Shown here: one piece after another, positions 34,816-52,203 of the stretch
How the letters are laid out: each line of letters starts with the position of its first letter
Numbering within the stretch: position 1 is the stretch's first letter
Source: Deinococcus carri
GTDB lineage: Bacteria; Deinococcota; Deinococci; Deinococcales; Deinococcaceae
Assembly: GCF_039545055.1 (NCBI RefSeq)
Contig: NZ_BAABRP010000004.1
Coordinates: 1-64,000 of the forward strand
Length of the DNA stretch: 64,000 nucleotides
Direction of reading: 5' to 3'
Notes under the pieces: generated by a model
The model's input: the letters and a program-made list of their open reading frames with translations, nothing else
Database searches by the model: none
Told to the model about the DNA's origin: nothing
Translations under genes and position numbers: made by a program

Positions 34816-37800
34816 GTGAACCCCGATCTTTCCCTCTCTTTCCAGCCCGGTGCCCAGACCCTCCTTGACGGTCTGCTCGACCCGCTGTTCGTGGTGGACG
34901 GCCAGTGGCGCTACACCTATGTCAATCCACCGGCCGCCGCACTGGTGGGCCGGCCGCCGGAGGACCTGCTGGGACGGGTCCTCTGGTCCTGTTTTCCGGG
35001 TATGCGGCCGGGGGCGCTCGACCCTGACCTGGAAAGCGAGTTCCGCCGGGTGATGCAGACACGGCAGGGGCAGCAGTTCGAGCTGTCGTCCCCGGCCCTG
35101 GCGCTGTGGGCAGAGGTGTGGGCCTTTCCGCAGGGAGACGGCCTCGCCGTTCATTTTCGGAACGTCCGGGAGAGCAAGCTGACCGAGGCCCGCCGCGGGG
35201 CACTGCTGGAGATGACGTTGACCCTCGCCTCGGCAGGCTGCGCGCAGGACGCGGTGCAGGCGGTGCTGCGGCTGAGCGAGGCCGCGCTGGGGGCCAGCGG
35301 CGGAACCGTGTGGCGGCAGGAGGAGGATGGGCTGGTTCCCTGGCAGAGTGTGGGAGACGGGGAGTGGCCCGCCCAGGCTCCCCCGCTCGCCGGGGTGCTG
35401 GCGCAGCCGGACGGCCTGTTTCTGCCCCTGGGAACGCTGACGCTCGCGGCCGTGCCCCTGGGCCTGGGAGAGCAGGCGTATGGCGTGTTGACCCTGCGCT
35501 TCGGCGGTGGGTGGCCCCTGGGCGCGGCGGAACGGGGCTTTGTGCGGCTCCTGGCCGCCCAGCTTGCCCAGACGCTGGACCGACTTCAGGCGGCCGAGAC
35601 GAGCGCGCGGGCGCTGGCCGAGCTGGGGCAGGAACGGGCGCGGCTCTCGGCCATCCTCGACCAGCTTCCCGCCGCCGTGTGGATCGCGGAACTGCCGGAG
35701 GGCCGCATCATCACGGGGAACCGGGCGATCGAGCGGATTCTGGGGGTGCCGTTCGTCGCCAGCCAGGGCATCGGCGAGTACAGCGAGTATCTGGGCTTTC
35801 ACCCGGACGGACGGCGCTACCAGGGCCACGAATGGCCGCTGGCACGCACGGTCCTCACCGGCGAGTGCGTCGAGAACGAGGAAATCGAGATGCAGCGCGT
35901 GGATGGCACCCGCAGCTTCGTGCAGTATTCCTCGGCGCTCATCCGCGACGAGCGGGGCGACCCCGACCTCGCCGTGGTGACGGGCGTGGACGTGTCCGAA
36001 CTGCGGGAGCTGCGGCACCGCCTGGAACAGCGGGTGGAGACGCGCACCCGCGACCTGCTGCGGCGCAACGAGGAGCTGGCGGCCGAGACGGCGGCCCTCC
36101 AGGCCTTTGCCAACTTTACCGAGCTGGTGGGGCAGGAGACGGAGCGCGGCGTGCTGACGCGGGCGGCGGCGAGCGTGCTGCAACACGCCCTGGGTGAGGG
36201 CAGCACCGGATATTACGAACGCGCGGGCGACCTCTGGAAGCAGGGACCCTGGGCGGGCGACATGACCCCCGGCACCCTGGCGGCGGCACAGGAGGGCTTC
36301 CCGGCCGAGCTGCCGCTGTTTGCCCAGCCCGCCACCACCCAGCAGCCGCTGTTCGTGGAGGACTGGCGTTCGTCCGATCATGCGCTGGCCCCCCATACAC
36401 CGGAATACGGGGCCATCGGCATCTATCCCGTGACGGTGCAGGGCCACACCGTGGGGCAGCTCGCGGCGGGCCTGCGCGAGAAGACGCGCTGGAACGAGCG
36501 CGACCGGGCCGTGTTCCGCGCGGTGGGGCGCGCCCTGAGCCTCGCGGCGGAGCGGGTGGAACTGGCCCAGATGCTGAGCGTGCAAAAGGATGAGCTGGCC
36601 GCCCGCACCAGCGCCCTGGAAGCCTTTGCGGAACTGGGCCGCGACCTGGGTCTGCACAGCGACCCCCAGCGGTTGGTGCGCCGCGCCCAGGAAATCCTGC
36701 TGGCCCGCCTGCCCGCCGGATACGCGCTCTACAGCGAACCCGAGGAGGACAGCTGGCACGTCCGGGCGCAGGTGGGTGAGCTGGGGAGCGCCGCGTGGCA
36801 GGCCGAGGTGGAGGCCGGTCTGCCCGCCGACACCCCCCACCTCGCTGTCCCCTGGCAGAGTGGGGAGCCGCTGTACCAGACCGCCGGGGAGGAGCCGGGG
36901 CTGGACACGCTTCCGCATATCGCTGCCAGGGCGGCCCTGCCCGTGCGGGTCGGGGGCGCGCCGCGCGGCGTACTGGTGGTCGCGCTGTTCCGGCAGGAGG
37001 CAGGCGGGGCGCGGCCCTGGACCCGGACCGAGCGGGTCATTCTCGAAACGGTGACGCAGAGCCTGGGGCTGGCGCTGGAGCGGGCCGAGGGCCAGCGGGC
37101 ACTGGCGGCCCAGCAGCGGCAACTGGAACAGGCCAACCACGACCTCGAAGCCTTCGCCTCCACCGTCTCGCACGACCTGCGCGCCCCGGTGCGCCACATG
37201 GGCAGCTTCGCGGGAATGCTGCGCCGGGTGGTCCCAGAAGACGCCCGCGCCCTGCGCTACGTGGACGTGATCGAGCAGAGCGCCGCGCGAATGAACACCC
37301 TGATCGAGAGCCTCCTGACCTTTGCCCGCCTGGGCACCGGGGAACTCCAGAAGACCGACGTGTCCCTGAACGCTCTGGTGGAGGCGGTCCGGGCCGAGCT
37401 GGCCTCCGAGACGGGCGAGCGGCAGATCGACTGGCGGGTGGGGCCGCTCCCGGTCGTGCGGGGCGACGTGACCCTGCTGCGGCAGGTGGTCCAGAACCTG
37501 CTGGGCAACGCCGTGAAGTACTCGCGCACCCGCGACACGGCGGTCCTTGAGGTCTGGGGCGAAACGGCCGGACACGAACACCGCATTCACGTCCGCGACA
37601 ACGGGGTGGGCTTCGAGCCGGCGCAGCACGAGCGCCTCTTCGAGATTTTCAAGCGCCTGCACCGCCCCGAGGATTTCGAGGGCGAGGGGGTCGGCCTCGC
37701 CAGTGTCCAGCGCATCGTGGCCCGGCACGGCGGGCGCGTCTGGGCCGAGGGCCGCCCCAGCGAGGGCGCGACCTTCACCTTCACGCTTCCGGTGGCGTAG
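34816..37800 (+). CDS. Multi-domain PAS/GAF sensor histidine kinase
   Basis: The start is GTG 34816, preceded by GAAGG at six bases; the frame extends to 34801 without a better signal. The soluble 994-residue protein has a PAS domain (about 20-110, LLDPLFVVDGQWRYTYVNPP), a GAF-like domain (about 130-250) and a second PAS (about 275-390). A coiled coil (LEQRVETRTRDLLRRNEELAAE) and two GAF domains (about 430-760) follow. The HisKA His is at about 786 (VSHDLRAPVRHMG), and the ATPase domain has NLLGNAVKYS, DNGVGF and GEGVGLASV. The kinase core resembles bacteriophytochrome-type kinases. No response regulator is adjacent; the single-domain regulator at 55064 is a possible partner class. Confidence 0.9.
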   Translation: MNPDLSLSFQPGAQTLLDGLLDPLFVVDGQWRYTYVNPPAAALVGRPPEDLLGRVLWSCFPGMRPGALDPDLESEFRRVMQTRQGQQFELSSPALALWAEVWAFPQGDGLAVHFRNVRESKLTEARRGALLEMTLTLASAGCAQDAVQAVLRLSEAALGASGGTVWRQEEDGLVPWQSVGDGEWPAQAPPLAGVLAQPDGLFLPLGTLTLAAVPLGLGEQAYGVLTLRFGGGWPLGAAERGFVRLLAAQLAQTLDRLQAAETSARALAELGQERARLSAILDQLPAAVWIAELPEGRIITGNRAIERILGVPFVASQGIGEYSEYLGFHPDGRRYQGHEWPLARTVLTGECVENEEIEMQRVDGTRSFVQYSSALIRDERGDPDLAVVTGVDVSELRELRHRLEQRVETRTRDLLRRNEELAAETAALQAFANFTELVGQETERGVLTRAAASVLQHALGEGSTGYYERAGDLWKQGPWAGDMTPGTLAAAQEGFPAELPLFAQPATTQQPLFVEDWRSSDHALAPHTPEYGAIGIYPVTVQGHTVGQLAAGLREKTRWNERDRAVFRAVGRALSLAAERVELAQMLSVQKDELAARTSALEAFAELGRDLGLHSDPQRLVRRAQEILLARLPAGYALYSEPEEDSWHVRAQVGELGSAAWQAEVEAGLPADTPHLAVPWQSGEPLYQTAGEEPGLDTLPHIAARAALPVRVGGAPRGVLVVALFRQEAGGARPWTRTERVILETVTQSLGLALERAEGQRALAAQQRQLEQANHDLEAFASTVSHDLRAPVRHMGSFAGMLRRVVPEDARALRYVDVIEQSAARMNTLIESLLTFARLGTGELQKTDVSLNALVEAVRAELASETGERQIDWRVGPLPVVRGDVTLLRQVVQNLLGNAVKYSRTRDTAVLEVWGETAGHEHRIHVRDNGVGFEPAQHERLFEIFKRLHRPEDFEGEGVGLASVQRIVARHGGRVWAEGRPSEGATFTFTLPVA

Positions 37801-37804
37801 GAAC

Positions 37805-38803
<999 letters not shown>

Positions 38804-38829
38804 ACGGCGGACGACCCCACCCGGAGTCT

Positions 38830-38862
38830 GAACATCTGTTCGCTCCCCCTTGACAATTGTTC
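38830..38862. promoter_or_regulatory. Paired operator upstream of glpF and the regulator
   Basis: GAACATCTGTTC (38830-38841) is a 5+2+5 palindrome. A second dyad centred on ACAATTGT (38853-38860, within TTGACAATTGTTCA) lies 21 bp away centre to centre and overlaps a -35-like TTGACA (38850-38855) facing glpF. The first half is identical to the site at 41519-41530. Confidence 0.65.
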
Positions 38863-38984
38863 ACCGGCTTCCGAAGATAGGCGCACCGACAATTCGGTGC
38901 AGAGCGGTGCCGACGGGCTGGTGTGCGGAGGGGTCACGGGACCTGTCCTGCGCGGCCACGACCGGGGCGACCGGAAGGGGGAGT

Positions 38985-41394
<2,410 letters not shown>

Positions 41395-41410
41395 CCTGCT
41401 TCCCCGCCCC

Positions 41411-41450
41411 GCAGACGCGCCCGGAGACCCCTGCTTCCGGGCGCGTCTGC
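41411..41450 (+). terminator. Terminator after glpK
   Basis: GCAGACGCGCCCGGA and TCCGGGCGCGTCTGC form a perfect 15-bp stem with a 10-base loop, 17 bp past the stop. It is followed by TCTGCCT, without a long U-tract. Confidence 0.7.
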
Positions 41451-41497
41451 TCTGCCTCCCAGGGGCAAGGCCCGAGCCAACCGTGTGCCCCACTGCT

Positions 41498-41530
41498 GAA
41501 CATTCGTTCAGGATGTGCGAACATCTGTTC
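41498..41530. promoter_or_regulatory. Paired operator upstream of glpD
   Basis: GAACATTCGTTC (41498-41509) and GAACATCTGTTC (41519-41530) have centres 21 bp apart. The second is identical to the first site upstream of glpF. The same spacing in both control regions indicates a shared regulator, probably the SorC-type protein. Confidence 0.7.
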
Positions 41531-41575
41531 AGAGCGCTGTCTTCTCCCCTCCCCTCTTTCCCGAAAGGATCACCC

Positions 41576-43132
<1,557 letters not shown>

Positions 43133-43170
43133 GCGCGTGTCCGGGGGGAGGGCCTGCTCCCCCACCTCTA

Positions 43171-43201
43171 CCCCTCTCCCCCACCAGGAGAGGGGCTTTT
43201 T
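43171..43201 (+). terminator. Terminator after glpD
   Basis: CCCCTCTCC pairs with GGAGAGGGG over 9 bp with a 7-base loop, followed by CTTTTT. The stem belongs to the CCCTCTCC/GGAGAGGG hairpin family also found near 45.8 and 56.9 kb. Confidence 0.8.
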
Positions 43202-43362
43202 GCTGCCGGGAGCGGTCTTTCTGAATGGCCGGCCGCCCGACCGGAGAGTGTGTCGCCGCCTCTCGCTCGCCACGACCCCGTATGCTTTGCTTCTCGCCTC
43301 GCCCGGATGATTCCGGCGACTTCCCGCAATCTGTTACCGACCCCAGGCAGGACAGGTGAAGC

Positions 43363-44454
43363 ATGTACAAGGCAGAGTTTCTGAAACCGGATGGCCGCGC
43401 CCTCACCCTCTACGGCACCGCGCCCGTCACGGTCAGCGGTCCCATTCCCAGCCCCGGTGACGCGGTGGAGGCCCGCCCGCAGATGCGCTGGCATCCGCTG
43501 CGCGGCGAGTGGGTGATGTACGCGGCACACCGCCTGAACCGCACCTTCCTGCCGCCGCCCGAGTACAACCCGCTGGCCCCCACCCACGACCCCGAACATC
43601 CCACCGAACTGCCGCAGGGCGACTACGACATCGCCGTGTTCGACAACCGCTTTCCCAGTCTGACGCTGGACGCGCCCACGCCGGACCCGGTGCCCGGCAC
43701 CGATGTGCGGGCGGGTATCGGCAAGTGCGAGGTCGTGGTCTTCAGCCAGAACCCGACCGGCACGCTGGGCGGGCTGCCCGCCGAACAGGTGCGGCTGCTG
43801 CTGGACGTGTGGGCCGACCGGACCACCGAACTGGGGCGCGACCCGCGGCTGAAGTACGTGCTGCCCTTCGAGAACCGCGGCGTGGAGGTGGGCGTCACCC
43901 TGCAACACCCGCACGGGCAGATTTACGCCTACGACCACCTCCCCCCCGTGCAGGAGCGGGCGCTCGCGCAGATGCGGGCGTATCACGAGCAACATGGGCG
44001 GCCCTGGCTGGAAGACTTCGTGCGCCAGGAACGGGAAGCGGGGCTGCGGCTGGTGCGCGACGGAGGAGAGGCGCTGAGCGTGGTCCCGCCCTTCGCGCGC
44101 TTCACCTACGAGACGTGGGTGCTGCCCACCCGCGCCGTCTCGCTGCTGTCCGAGCTGGAAGGCGGCGAGCGGGACGCGCTGGCGGCGGCCCTTAAGGACG
44201 CGCTGCTGCGGCTGGACGCCCTTTTCGGGGTGCGGATGCCCTACCTGCTGACCGTGCAGCAGGCCCCGGTGGACGGCCAGGCCTACCCCGAGTGGCCGCT
44301 GCGCATCGAACTCTCGCCCTACCTGCGCGCGCCGGGCCGCATGAAGTACCTGGCCGGAACCGAGCAGGGCGCGGGCGAGTTCGTGAACGACGCCCTGCCC
44401 GAGCAGAAGGCCGCCGAACTGCGGGAGGTGAAGTATGAAACCCATTCCGATTAG
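43363..44454 (+). CDS. galT: Galactose-1-phosphate uridylyltransferase
   Basis: This 363-residue HIT-superfamily enzyme transfers UMP from UDP-glucose to galactose-1-phosphate. It has [24 protein letters not shown], the nucleophile motif HPHGQIYAY and the C-terminal [15 protein letters not shown]. Length is normal. It is followed by galK, but a repeat element separates them and begins at its stop codon. Confidence 0.95.
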   Translation: MYKAEFLKPDGRALTLYGTAPVTVSGPIPSPGDAVEARPQMRWHPLRGEWVMYAAHRLNRTFLPPPEYNPLAPTHDPEHPTELPQGDYDIAVFDNRFPSLTLDAPTPDPVPGTDVRAGIGKCEVVVFSQNPTGTLGGLPAEQVRLLLDVWADRTTELGRDPRLKYVLPFENRGVEVGVTLQHPHGQIYAYDHLPPVQERALAQMRAYHEQHGRPWLEDFVRQEREAGLRLVRDGGEALSVVPPFARFTYETWVLPTRAVSLLSELEGGERDALAAALKDALLRLDALFGVRMPYLLTVQQAPVDGQAYPEWPLRIELSPYLRAPGRMKYLAGTEQGAGEFVNDALPEQKAAELREVKYETHSD

Positions 44455-44577
44455 AGCATTTGTCCGAATTACGCCCTTGGAGGAAAAGTGCCTCCAACGG
44501 CTCCATTCTCCCAAACGCTCTCCTTATTTCGCTCGCTCCGCTCGGTCAAAAAGAAGGTCTCTTTTTGACAAATGTTC
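44454..44577. repeat. MITE-like inverted-repeat element between galT and galK
   Basis: The ends GAGCATTTGTC (44454-44464) and GACAAATGTTC (44567-44577) are inverted repeats with one mismatch over a 124-bp element. The interior has a further hairpin (TTGGAGGaaaagtgCCTCCAA) and GGTCAAAAAGA...TCTTTTTGAC. The first base is the last base of the galT stop codon. A 123-bp element with the same ends lies downstream of galK. Confidence 0.65.
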
Positions 44578-44614
44578 TAAAAGGTGTCGCCGACACCTTG
44601 AAATCCGACCAGCG

Positions 44615-44670
44615 GGAGCAGGAAAGAAGACTGACTCCGGGAAATGGATGAACATCCGGCGCTTTCCCGG
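44615..44670 (+). repeat. Short dispersed repeat upstream of galK
   Basis: The segment ending ATGAACATCCGGCGCTTTCCCG (44648-44669) matches 63347-63368 at 19 of 22 positions, with weaker similarity extending about 30 bp upstream in both. It also forms GGGAAA...TTTCCC. Confidence 0.45.
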
Positions 44671-44696
44671 ATGGTCAGGAATTGGACGGAGACCGT

Positions 44697-45755
<1,059 letters not shown>

Positions 45756-45792
45756 AGGGCTGGGGCTGGAGACGACCGCTTCCGGCCTCCCA

Positions 45793-45915
45793 GGGCATTT
45801 GACGTAAAAAGAACCCCTCTCCCCTTGCTTCGCAAGGCCCTCTCTGCTCCGCAGCTCTACGAGTCCCGCGAGGGGAGAGGGTCAAAAAAAGCAGCCATCT
45901 TTACGACAAATGCTC
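45793..45915. repeat. MITE-like inverted-repeat element downstream of galK
   Basis: The left end GGGCATTTGACGTAAAAAG and right end TTTACGACAAATGCTC are near-perfect inverted repeats bounding 123 bp. The right end shares GAGCATTTGTC with the element at 44454. The interior is a long hairpin, CCCCTCTCCCC (about 45814-45824) pairing with GGGGAGAGGG (45879-45888). Confidence 0.65.
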
Positions 45916-45925
45916 TGGGCAGCAA

Positions 45926-45998
45926 CTCCACTTCACGCCGCCCTTATCACGGTTTCTCACTTCGTTCGGCCCAGAAAGGTTGCCGAACCTTTCTGGGC
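45926..45998 (+). repeat. Dispersed repeat, copy 1, with a strong hairpin
   Basis: The sequence CGCCGCCCTTATCACGGTTT continues through TCTCACTTCGTTCGGCC. It ends in a perfect 13-bp stem, GCCCAGAAAGGTT-gccg-AACCTTTCTGGGC (45969-45998). A diverged copy lies inverted at 54891-54965. The stop codon of the GGDEF gene (45957) falls inside it. Confidence 0.6.
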
Positions 45999-47543
45999 AC
46001 CGCCCTCACCCACCCCACCCGCCCGGCGCTGGCGGAAGGCCGCGCGCCTGCGTTTGTCGGCGTACATGCGCTCGTCGGCCAGGGCGACGGCGGCCTGGGC
46101 GTCCGTGACCTCCGCGGGCCACAGGGCGATGCCGAAGGAGGCCCCCACCTCCTGAAAACCGGCGCTGCGGGCGGCACTGACCGCCACGTCGAGCGCCTGC
46201 AAGACCTCGTCGTGCAGCGGGGGCGGCTGGGACGCTTCCGGGTACAGCGCGACGAACTCGTCGCCCCCCAGTCGGTACAGGGTGGCCTCTGCGGGAAGTT
46301 CCGCCGCCAGGGCACCCGCGAACAGGCGCAGCAGCACGTCGCCGCGCAGGTGGCCTTCCCGGTCGTTGACCTGCTTGAACCCGTCGAGGTCGAGCACCGC
46401 CAGGCCCCCGCCCGCAGGGGCGGTCAGCAGGGCCGCTTCCAGGGCGCGGCGATTGCCCAGGCCGGTCAGGGGGTCACGGGTGGCCTCGTGGGCCAGCCGC
46501 TGCTCACGCTCTTGGCGCAGCAGCGCCCCGGCCACCGTACGGGTCGCCACCTGGTACAGGTCGTGGTCGGCGCGGCTCCAGGATTTCGCGGTGCGGCGCA
46601 CGGCGGCCAGCAGGTATTGCGTGTCCTCGAAGGTGCCCAGCGAGGCCAGCACGGCTCCCCGCAGCCCGGCCCGGGCCAGCTCGGGACGCGCGCCGGGCTG
46701 CGCCGGATAGTCCTCCACGAACCAGGGCACCTCGCGGTCCCGCACCTGCCAGATCAGGCCCTCCCCATCTGCGGCCGGACGCAGCAGGTGGGCCAGCAGG
46801 TCCGGCGGCACCTCCGGGCCGCGCCAGGCCGTCTGCACCTGGAGCCTGCCCTCCCGCAGCACCCCCACCCCGGCCCAGTCGAGCTGGCTGACCTGCGCGA
46901 CAAGCTGCACCGCTGTTCCCACCAGCTCGGGGGGGTCCAGGTTAAGGTCGATGAGGGCGGAGATGGCCGCCAGCGTCTCGGCGTAGGCAGTGGTGCGGCG
47001 CAGCTCCTCGACCAGTTGTTGCCGTGCCCGCGCCTCGCGTTCGGCTTCCAGTCTGGCCCGGCGCAGTTCCAGGCCCTCGACCGCCAGGGCCGCCAGGTTC
47101 ACCAGCGCCTCCCGCTCCACGGCGCTGACTTCGGCGCGGGGGGCGTAGTCCAGCACGCACAGCGTCCCGATGTTGAATCCCTCGGGCGTCCGCAGGGGCG
47201 CGCCCGCGTAGAAGCGGTAGCCGCCCGGCGCGCGCACCAGCGGGTTACTCAGAAAGCGGCTGTCGCGTGTCAGGTCGGGGGCGACCAGCACACTGTCCTG
47301 CTCGATGGTGCGCGCGCAGAACGAGAGCTGACGGTCCACGCGGGTCAGGTCCACACCCACGCAGGCCTTGCTCCAGGTGCTGTCACTTGTCACGAAATTC
47401 AGCAGCGCGACCGGGGCGCGAAAGATCTGCGCGGCCAGTTCCGCCACCCGGCGAAACGACGCTTCCGGCACGCCCTCGACGATGGCGTAGCGGGCCAGCG
47501 CCTCCAGGCGGGCCAGTTCGGTGGGGGCGGGCAGCACCGTCAT
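45957..47543 (-). CDS. GAF-GAF-GGDEF diguanylate cyclase
   Basis: This 528-residue soluble protein has an N-terminal GAF domain (about 25-165, ALLNFVTSDSTWSKACVG), a coiled-coil linker and a second GAF-like domain (about 205-345). The GGDEF domain spans about 350-500, with DPLTGLGNRRALE and an intact RLGGDEF. It should make cyclic di-GMP. The last 12 residues (QKGSATFLGRTK) are encoded by the dispersed repeat at 45926-45998, so the native C-terminus has apparently been replaced by repeat sequence. Confidence 0.88.
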   Translation of the reverse strand: MTVLPAPTELARLEALARYAIVEGVPEASFRRVAELAAQIFRAPVALLNFVTSDSTWSKACVGVDLTRVDRQLSFCARTIEQDSVLVAPDLTRDSRFLSNPLVRAPGGYRFYAGAPLRTPEGFNIGTLCVLDYAPRAEVSAVEREALVNLAALAVEGLELRRARLEAEREARARQQLVEELRRTTAYAETLAAISALIDLNLDPPELVGTAVQLVAQVSQLDWAGVGVLREGRLQVQTAWRGPEVPPDLLAHLLRPAADGEGLIWQVRDREVPWFVEDYPAQPGARPELARAGLRGAVLASLGTFEDTQYLLAAVRRTAKSWSRADHDLYQVATRTVAGALLRQEREQRLAHEATRDPLTGLGNRRALEAALLTAPAGGGLAVLDLDGFKQVNDREGHLRGDVLLRLFAGALAAELPAEATLYRLGGDEFVALYPEASQPPPLHDEVLQALDVAVSAARSAGFQEVGASFGIALWPAEVTDAQAAVALADERMYADKRRRAAFRQRRAGGVGEGGAQKGSATFLGRTK

Positions 47544-47581
47544 GCTGCCTCCACGTTAGCCGGGACGGCCCCTCCGGATTC

Positions 47582-48436
47582 TTACAGCGCTCCGCCCCGG
47601 CGCGGCGGCAGGAACTCGAAGACGTGCCCTTCCGGGTCGCGCACGGCCAGCCGGCCTTCCTCCAGCACATGCGGCAGCCCCTCTTTCCGCACCCGTTCCA
47701 GCACCGCCTCCATGTCCGCGTAGAACTGCACCAGCGCGTGGTCGCCGCCGAACATGTCAGCCAGCCCCACCTGGGGGTCCCAGGCGTACAGCCAGCGCCG
47801 GGGGGTGCCATTGCCGTCCGGCTCGGGGCCGGGGCCGAGGGTGAACTGCGCGAAGTCGCGGTCCTCCTGCTCCTTGGCGTAGGCAAAGCCGTAGGCACGG
47901 GGCAGGCGCTCCTTCATCGCCGCGTAGTCCCCGAAGGCCAGGGCCACCTCGCGCAGCCCCATCACGGGGAGGGCGTGAGCGGGGCGGGACGCGGGGGTGG
48001 GCGGGTAGGTCGGCTGGCGCTCGTCGAGCAGGTCCACGCCGCGCAGCTCCAGCCCGTGCCCGAAGGGGTCGAAGAAGTACACGGTGGGGTCGGGCCGCTC
48101 GGGCGTGCCCAGGTCGATCTCGGTCCAGGGCAGGCCCTGTTCGTCCAGCAGCGCCTTGCTGCGTTCCAGGTCGCCGGGCTGAATCTGCCAGGCGTAGTGC
48201 AGGTGCGAGGCCCCGCGCGCCCGCAGCGGCGCGAGGCGGGGGTCGTTCGCCTGCCGCGTGAGTGGCTTCCAGAGCGTCAGGGTCTGGGCATCGTTGACCC
48301 GGAAGTGGGCCACGCCCCGTTCCTCGTCGTGGGCCAGCAGGTCCAGGCCCAGCACCTGCTCGTAAAAACGGACACCGCGCGGCAGGTGGTTGACTTCCAG
48401 CGTGATCCCGGCGAGATCGAGAATGGGCGAGGGCAT
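47582..48436 (-). CDS. VOC-family (glyoxalase/extradiol dioxygenase-like) protein
   Basis: This 284-residue protein has two tandem vicinal-oxygen-chelate modules: residues 8-130 (ITLEVNHLPRGVRFYEQVLGLDLL, YFFDPFGHGLELRG) and about 158-278 (REVALAFGDYAAM, VRDPEGHVFEFLPP). His and Glu metal ligands are present in both 'DP-GH-E' strands. It could be a ring-cleaving dioxygenase or a detoxification enzyme. It is 95 bp from the divergent kynA; a shared catabolic role is possible but unproven. Confidence 0.8.
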   Translation of the reverse strand: MPSPILDLAGITLEVNHLPRGVRFYEQVLGLDLLAHDEERGVAHFRVNDAQTLTLWKPLTRQANDPRLAPLRARGASHLHYAWQIQPGDLERSKALLDEQGLPWTEIDLGTPERPDPTVYFFDPFGHGLELRGVDLLDERQPTYPPTPASRPAHALPVMGLREVALAFGDYAAMKERLPRAYGFAYAKEQEDRDFAQFTLGPGPEPDGNGTPRRWLYAWDPQVGLADMFGGDHALVQFYADMEAVLERVRKEGLPHVLEEGRLAVRDPEGHVFEFLPPRRGGAL

Positions 48437-48531
48437 GTGCCCAGGCTAAGGGGCCAGCCCCGGCCGCCGCGCCCGGCACAGATGAAGGCGAGTGAAGCGT
48501 TGGGCCGCCCGCTTCCGCTACTCTTCTAGAC

Positions 48532-49401
<870 letters not shown>

Positions 49402-49433
49402 GAGCGATCAGCTTCCAGCGGCCAGCGGCCAGC

Positions 49434-49460
49434 AAAAAGCCCCGGCGCTGTGGCCGGGGC
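49434..49460 (-). terminator. Terminator of the UDP-galactopyranose mutase operon
   Basis: On the minus strand GCCCCGGC and GCCGGGGC form an 8-bp stem with a 6-base loop, followed by TTTTT (49438-49434). It lies 26 bp past the mutase stop and serves as the barrier to the convergent kynA. Confidence 0.85.
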
Positions 49461-49485
49461 AGAGGGAGAGGGGGTGTGGGGCGGC

Positions 49486-50668
<1,183 letters not shown>

Positions 50669-50676
<8 letters not shown>

Positions 50677-51868
50677 CGGCCACCCCGGCCAGCGGCAGCG
50701 CGCTGCGTTCGGTGGCAGCCCGCTCGATCAGGGCGCTCATGTCGGCCCAGGTCCGGTCCCAGGAGAGGGTGGAGAGGTGGGCGTCGGCCCGCTCGCGGCG
50801 GTCTTCTCCCGCCGGGGTGTGCCGCTCGGCCAGGGCCGCCGCGCAGGCCGCCTCGAAGGCGTCTGCGCCATCGGCAATCCGGACCAGATCGCGCTCGCCG
50901 TAGGGGCGAATCACGTCGCGGATACCGGTCGAAACCACCGGTACCCCCGCCGCCAGGTACTCGGGCGTCTTGGTGGGGCTGATGAACTCGGTCGCCTCGT
51001 TCAGCGCGAAGGGCAGCAGCGCCACGTCCCAGTGGGCCAGGTAGGCGGGCAGGTCGCGGTAGCTCTTCATGCCCAGGTAGTGCAGGTTCTCGCCGCGCGG
51101 CAGGTCGGCCGGGTCGATCTTGACCACCGGGCCGAGCAGCACGAACTGCCACTCCGGACGGCGGCGGGCCAGTTCCCCGATAAGCTCGATATCGAAGCGC
51201 TCGTCAATCACGCCATAAAAACCCAGGCGCGGGCGGGGCAATTCGGCCTGATCCACCGGGTCGGCCAGACCCGCGCGGGCCTGCGCGAAGTGCGCGGTGT
51301 CCACGCTCGACGGGAAGGGATAGGCCCCCGCGTGCCGCTCGCGCTTGGCCTCGTAGAGCCGGTGGCCGCCGGTAAAGACCAGATCGGCCTGCCCGAACAG
51401 CTGCTCTTCCCGTTCGCGGAGCTGGGGCGGCGCACCCTTGAAGTTGGCGAGTTCATCCATGCAGTCGTAGACAGTGACGCGCGGATGCAGGCCCGCCGTC
51501 ACGGGCAGTTCCATCGGGGTATAAACCCACAGGTCGTACTCGACCAGCCCTTCGGACTGCACCAGCCCGGCCAGCAGGCGCGCGGTGCTGGCCTGGGACT
51601 GTTCGGGGGTGCGGCCCTCCTCGATGTGGGGCGTGACCACCATCACGCCGCTGTCGTCCCGCCGGACCTCCAGATGGTCGCCCAGGTGCTCGGCAGACGG
51701 CACGAACTGGGGTTCCTCAATGTAGTACACGGGCCGGGTCCGGGCCGCGCGGGTCATCAGATGCTGCGGGCGCTGAAACACGAAATCCCAGCGTAGATGC
51801 GACAGCACCAGCAGGGCCGGTGTGGCCGCTTCGCCCACCGGCTTCCAAGCAAAATCGATACGTTTCAA
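50669..51868 (-). CDS. Glycosyltransferase (GT4-like)
   Basis: This 399-residue protein has two Rossmann-like halves: SHLRWDFVFQRPQHLMTRAA and, in the donor-binding half, FYGVIDERFDIELIGELA... HYLGMKSYRDLPAYLAHWDVALLPF and the 'E' motif SPTKTPEYLAAGVPVVST. No membrane segment is seen. Translational coupling to the mutase suggests it uses or works with a galactofuranose-containing glycan, but the donor sugar is inferred. Confidence 0.88.
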
Positions 51869-52203
51869 GGTCTGTTCCCTCCCCCAGGGTTCAAATAACG
51901 AGAGTGTCGGCCATTCCCCCCGACACTGAAACGAAAAGTGGTTCTCTGATTGAGCCAGGCGGCGAGGCCTGGGAGGTCAGCGGGTTGTACCCCAGTCGAG
52001 CAGCAGGTCAGGACGCTCCTGGGAACGCCCGTAGTCTAGCGTCAGCCTCTGGCGCTGCTCCTGAACAATCCTGAAGCTATCCCAAGATAAAACTTCATAT
52101 ACTCGTCTAACTTCTCTCACCATTGGGTCAGGCTGACCCGACAGTCAATTTGTGAAGAAAGGGAAGTCTCTCTTTCCAAGCCATACAGTACCGGACTGCC
52201 TGC
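51869..52203. other. Intergenic leader region of the glycosyltransferase-glf operon
   Basis: This 335-bp region is AT-richer than its surroundings. It holds a perfect 8-bp hairpin AGTGTCGG...CCGACACT (51903-51927) in the leader of the glycosyltransferase gene and a 15-bp palindrome GGGTCAG-G-CTGACCC (52126-52140). No gene is seen. Confidence 0.4.

Noticed and set aside
34777..37728. Antisense open frame of about 983 codons opposite the histidine kinase
   Set aside because: The plus strand encodes complete PAS, GAF, HisKA and ATPase domains; the antisense product is featureless.
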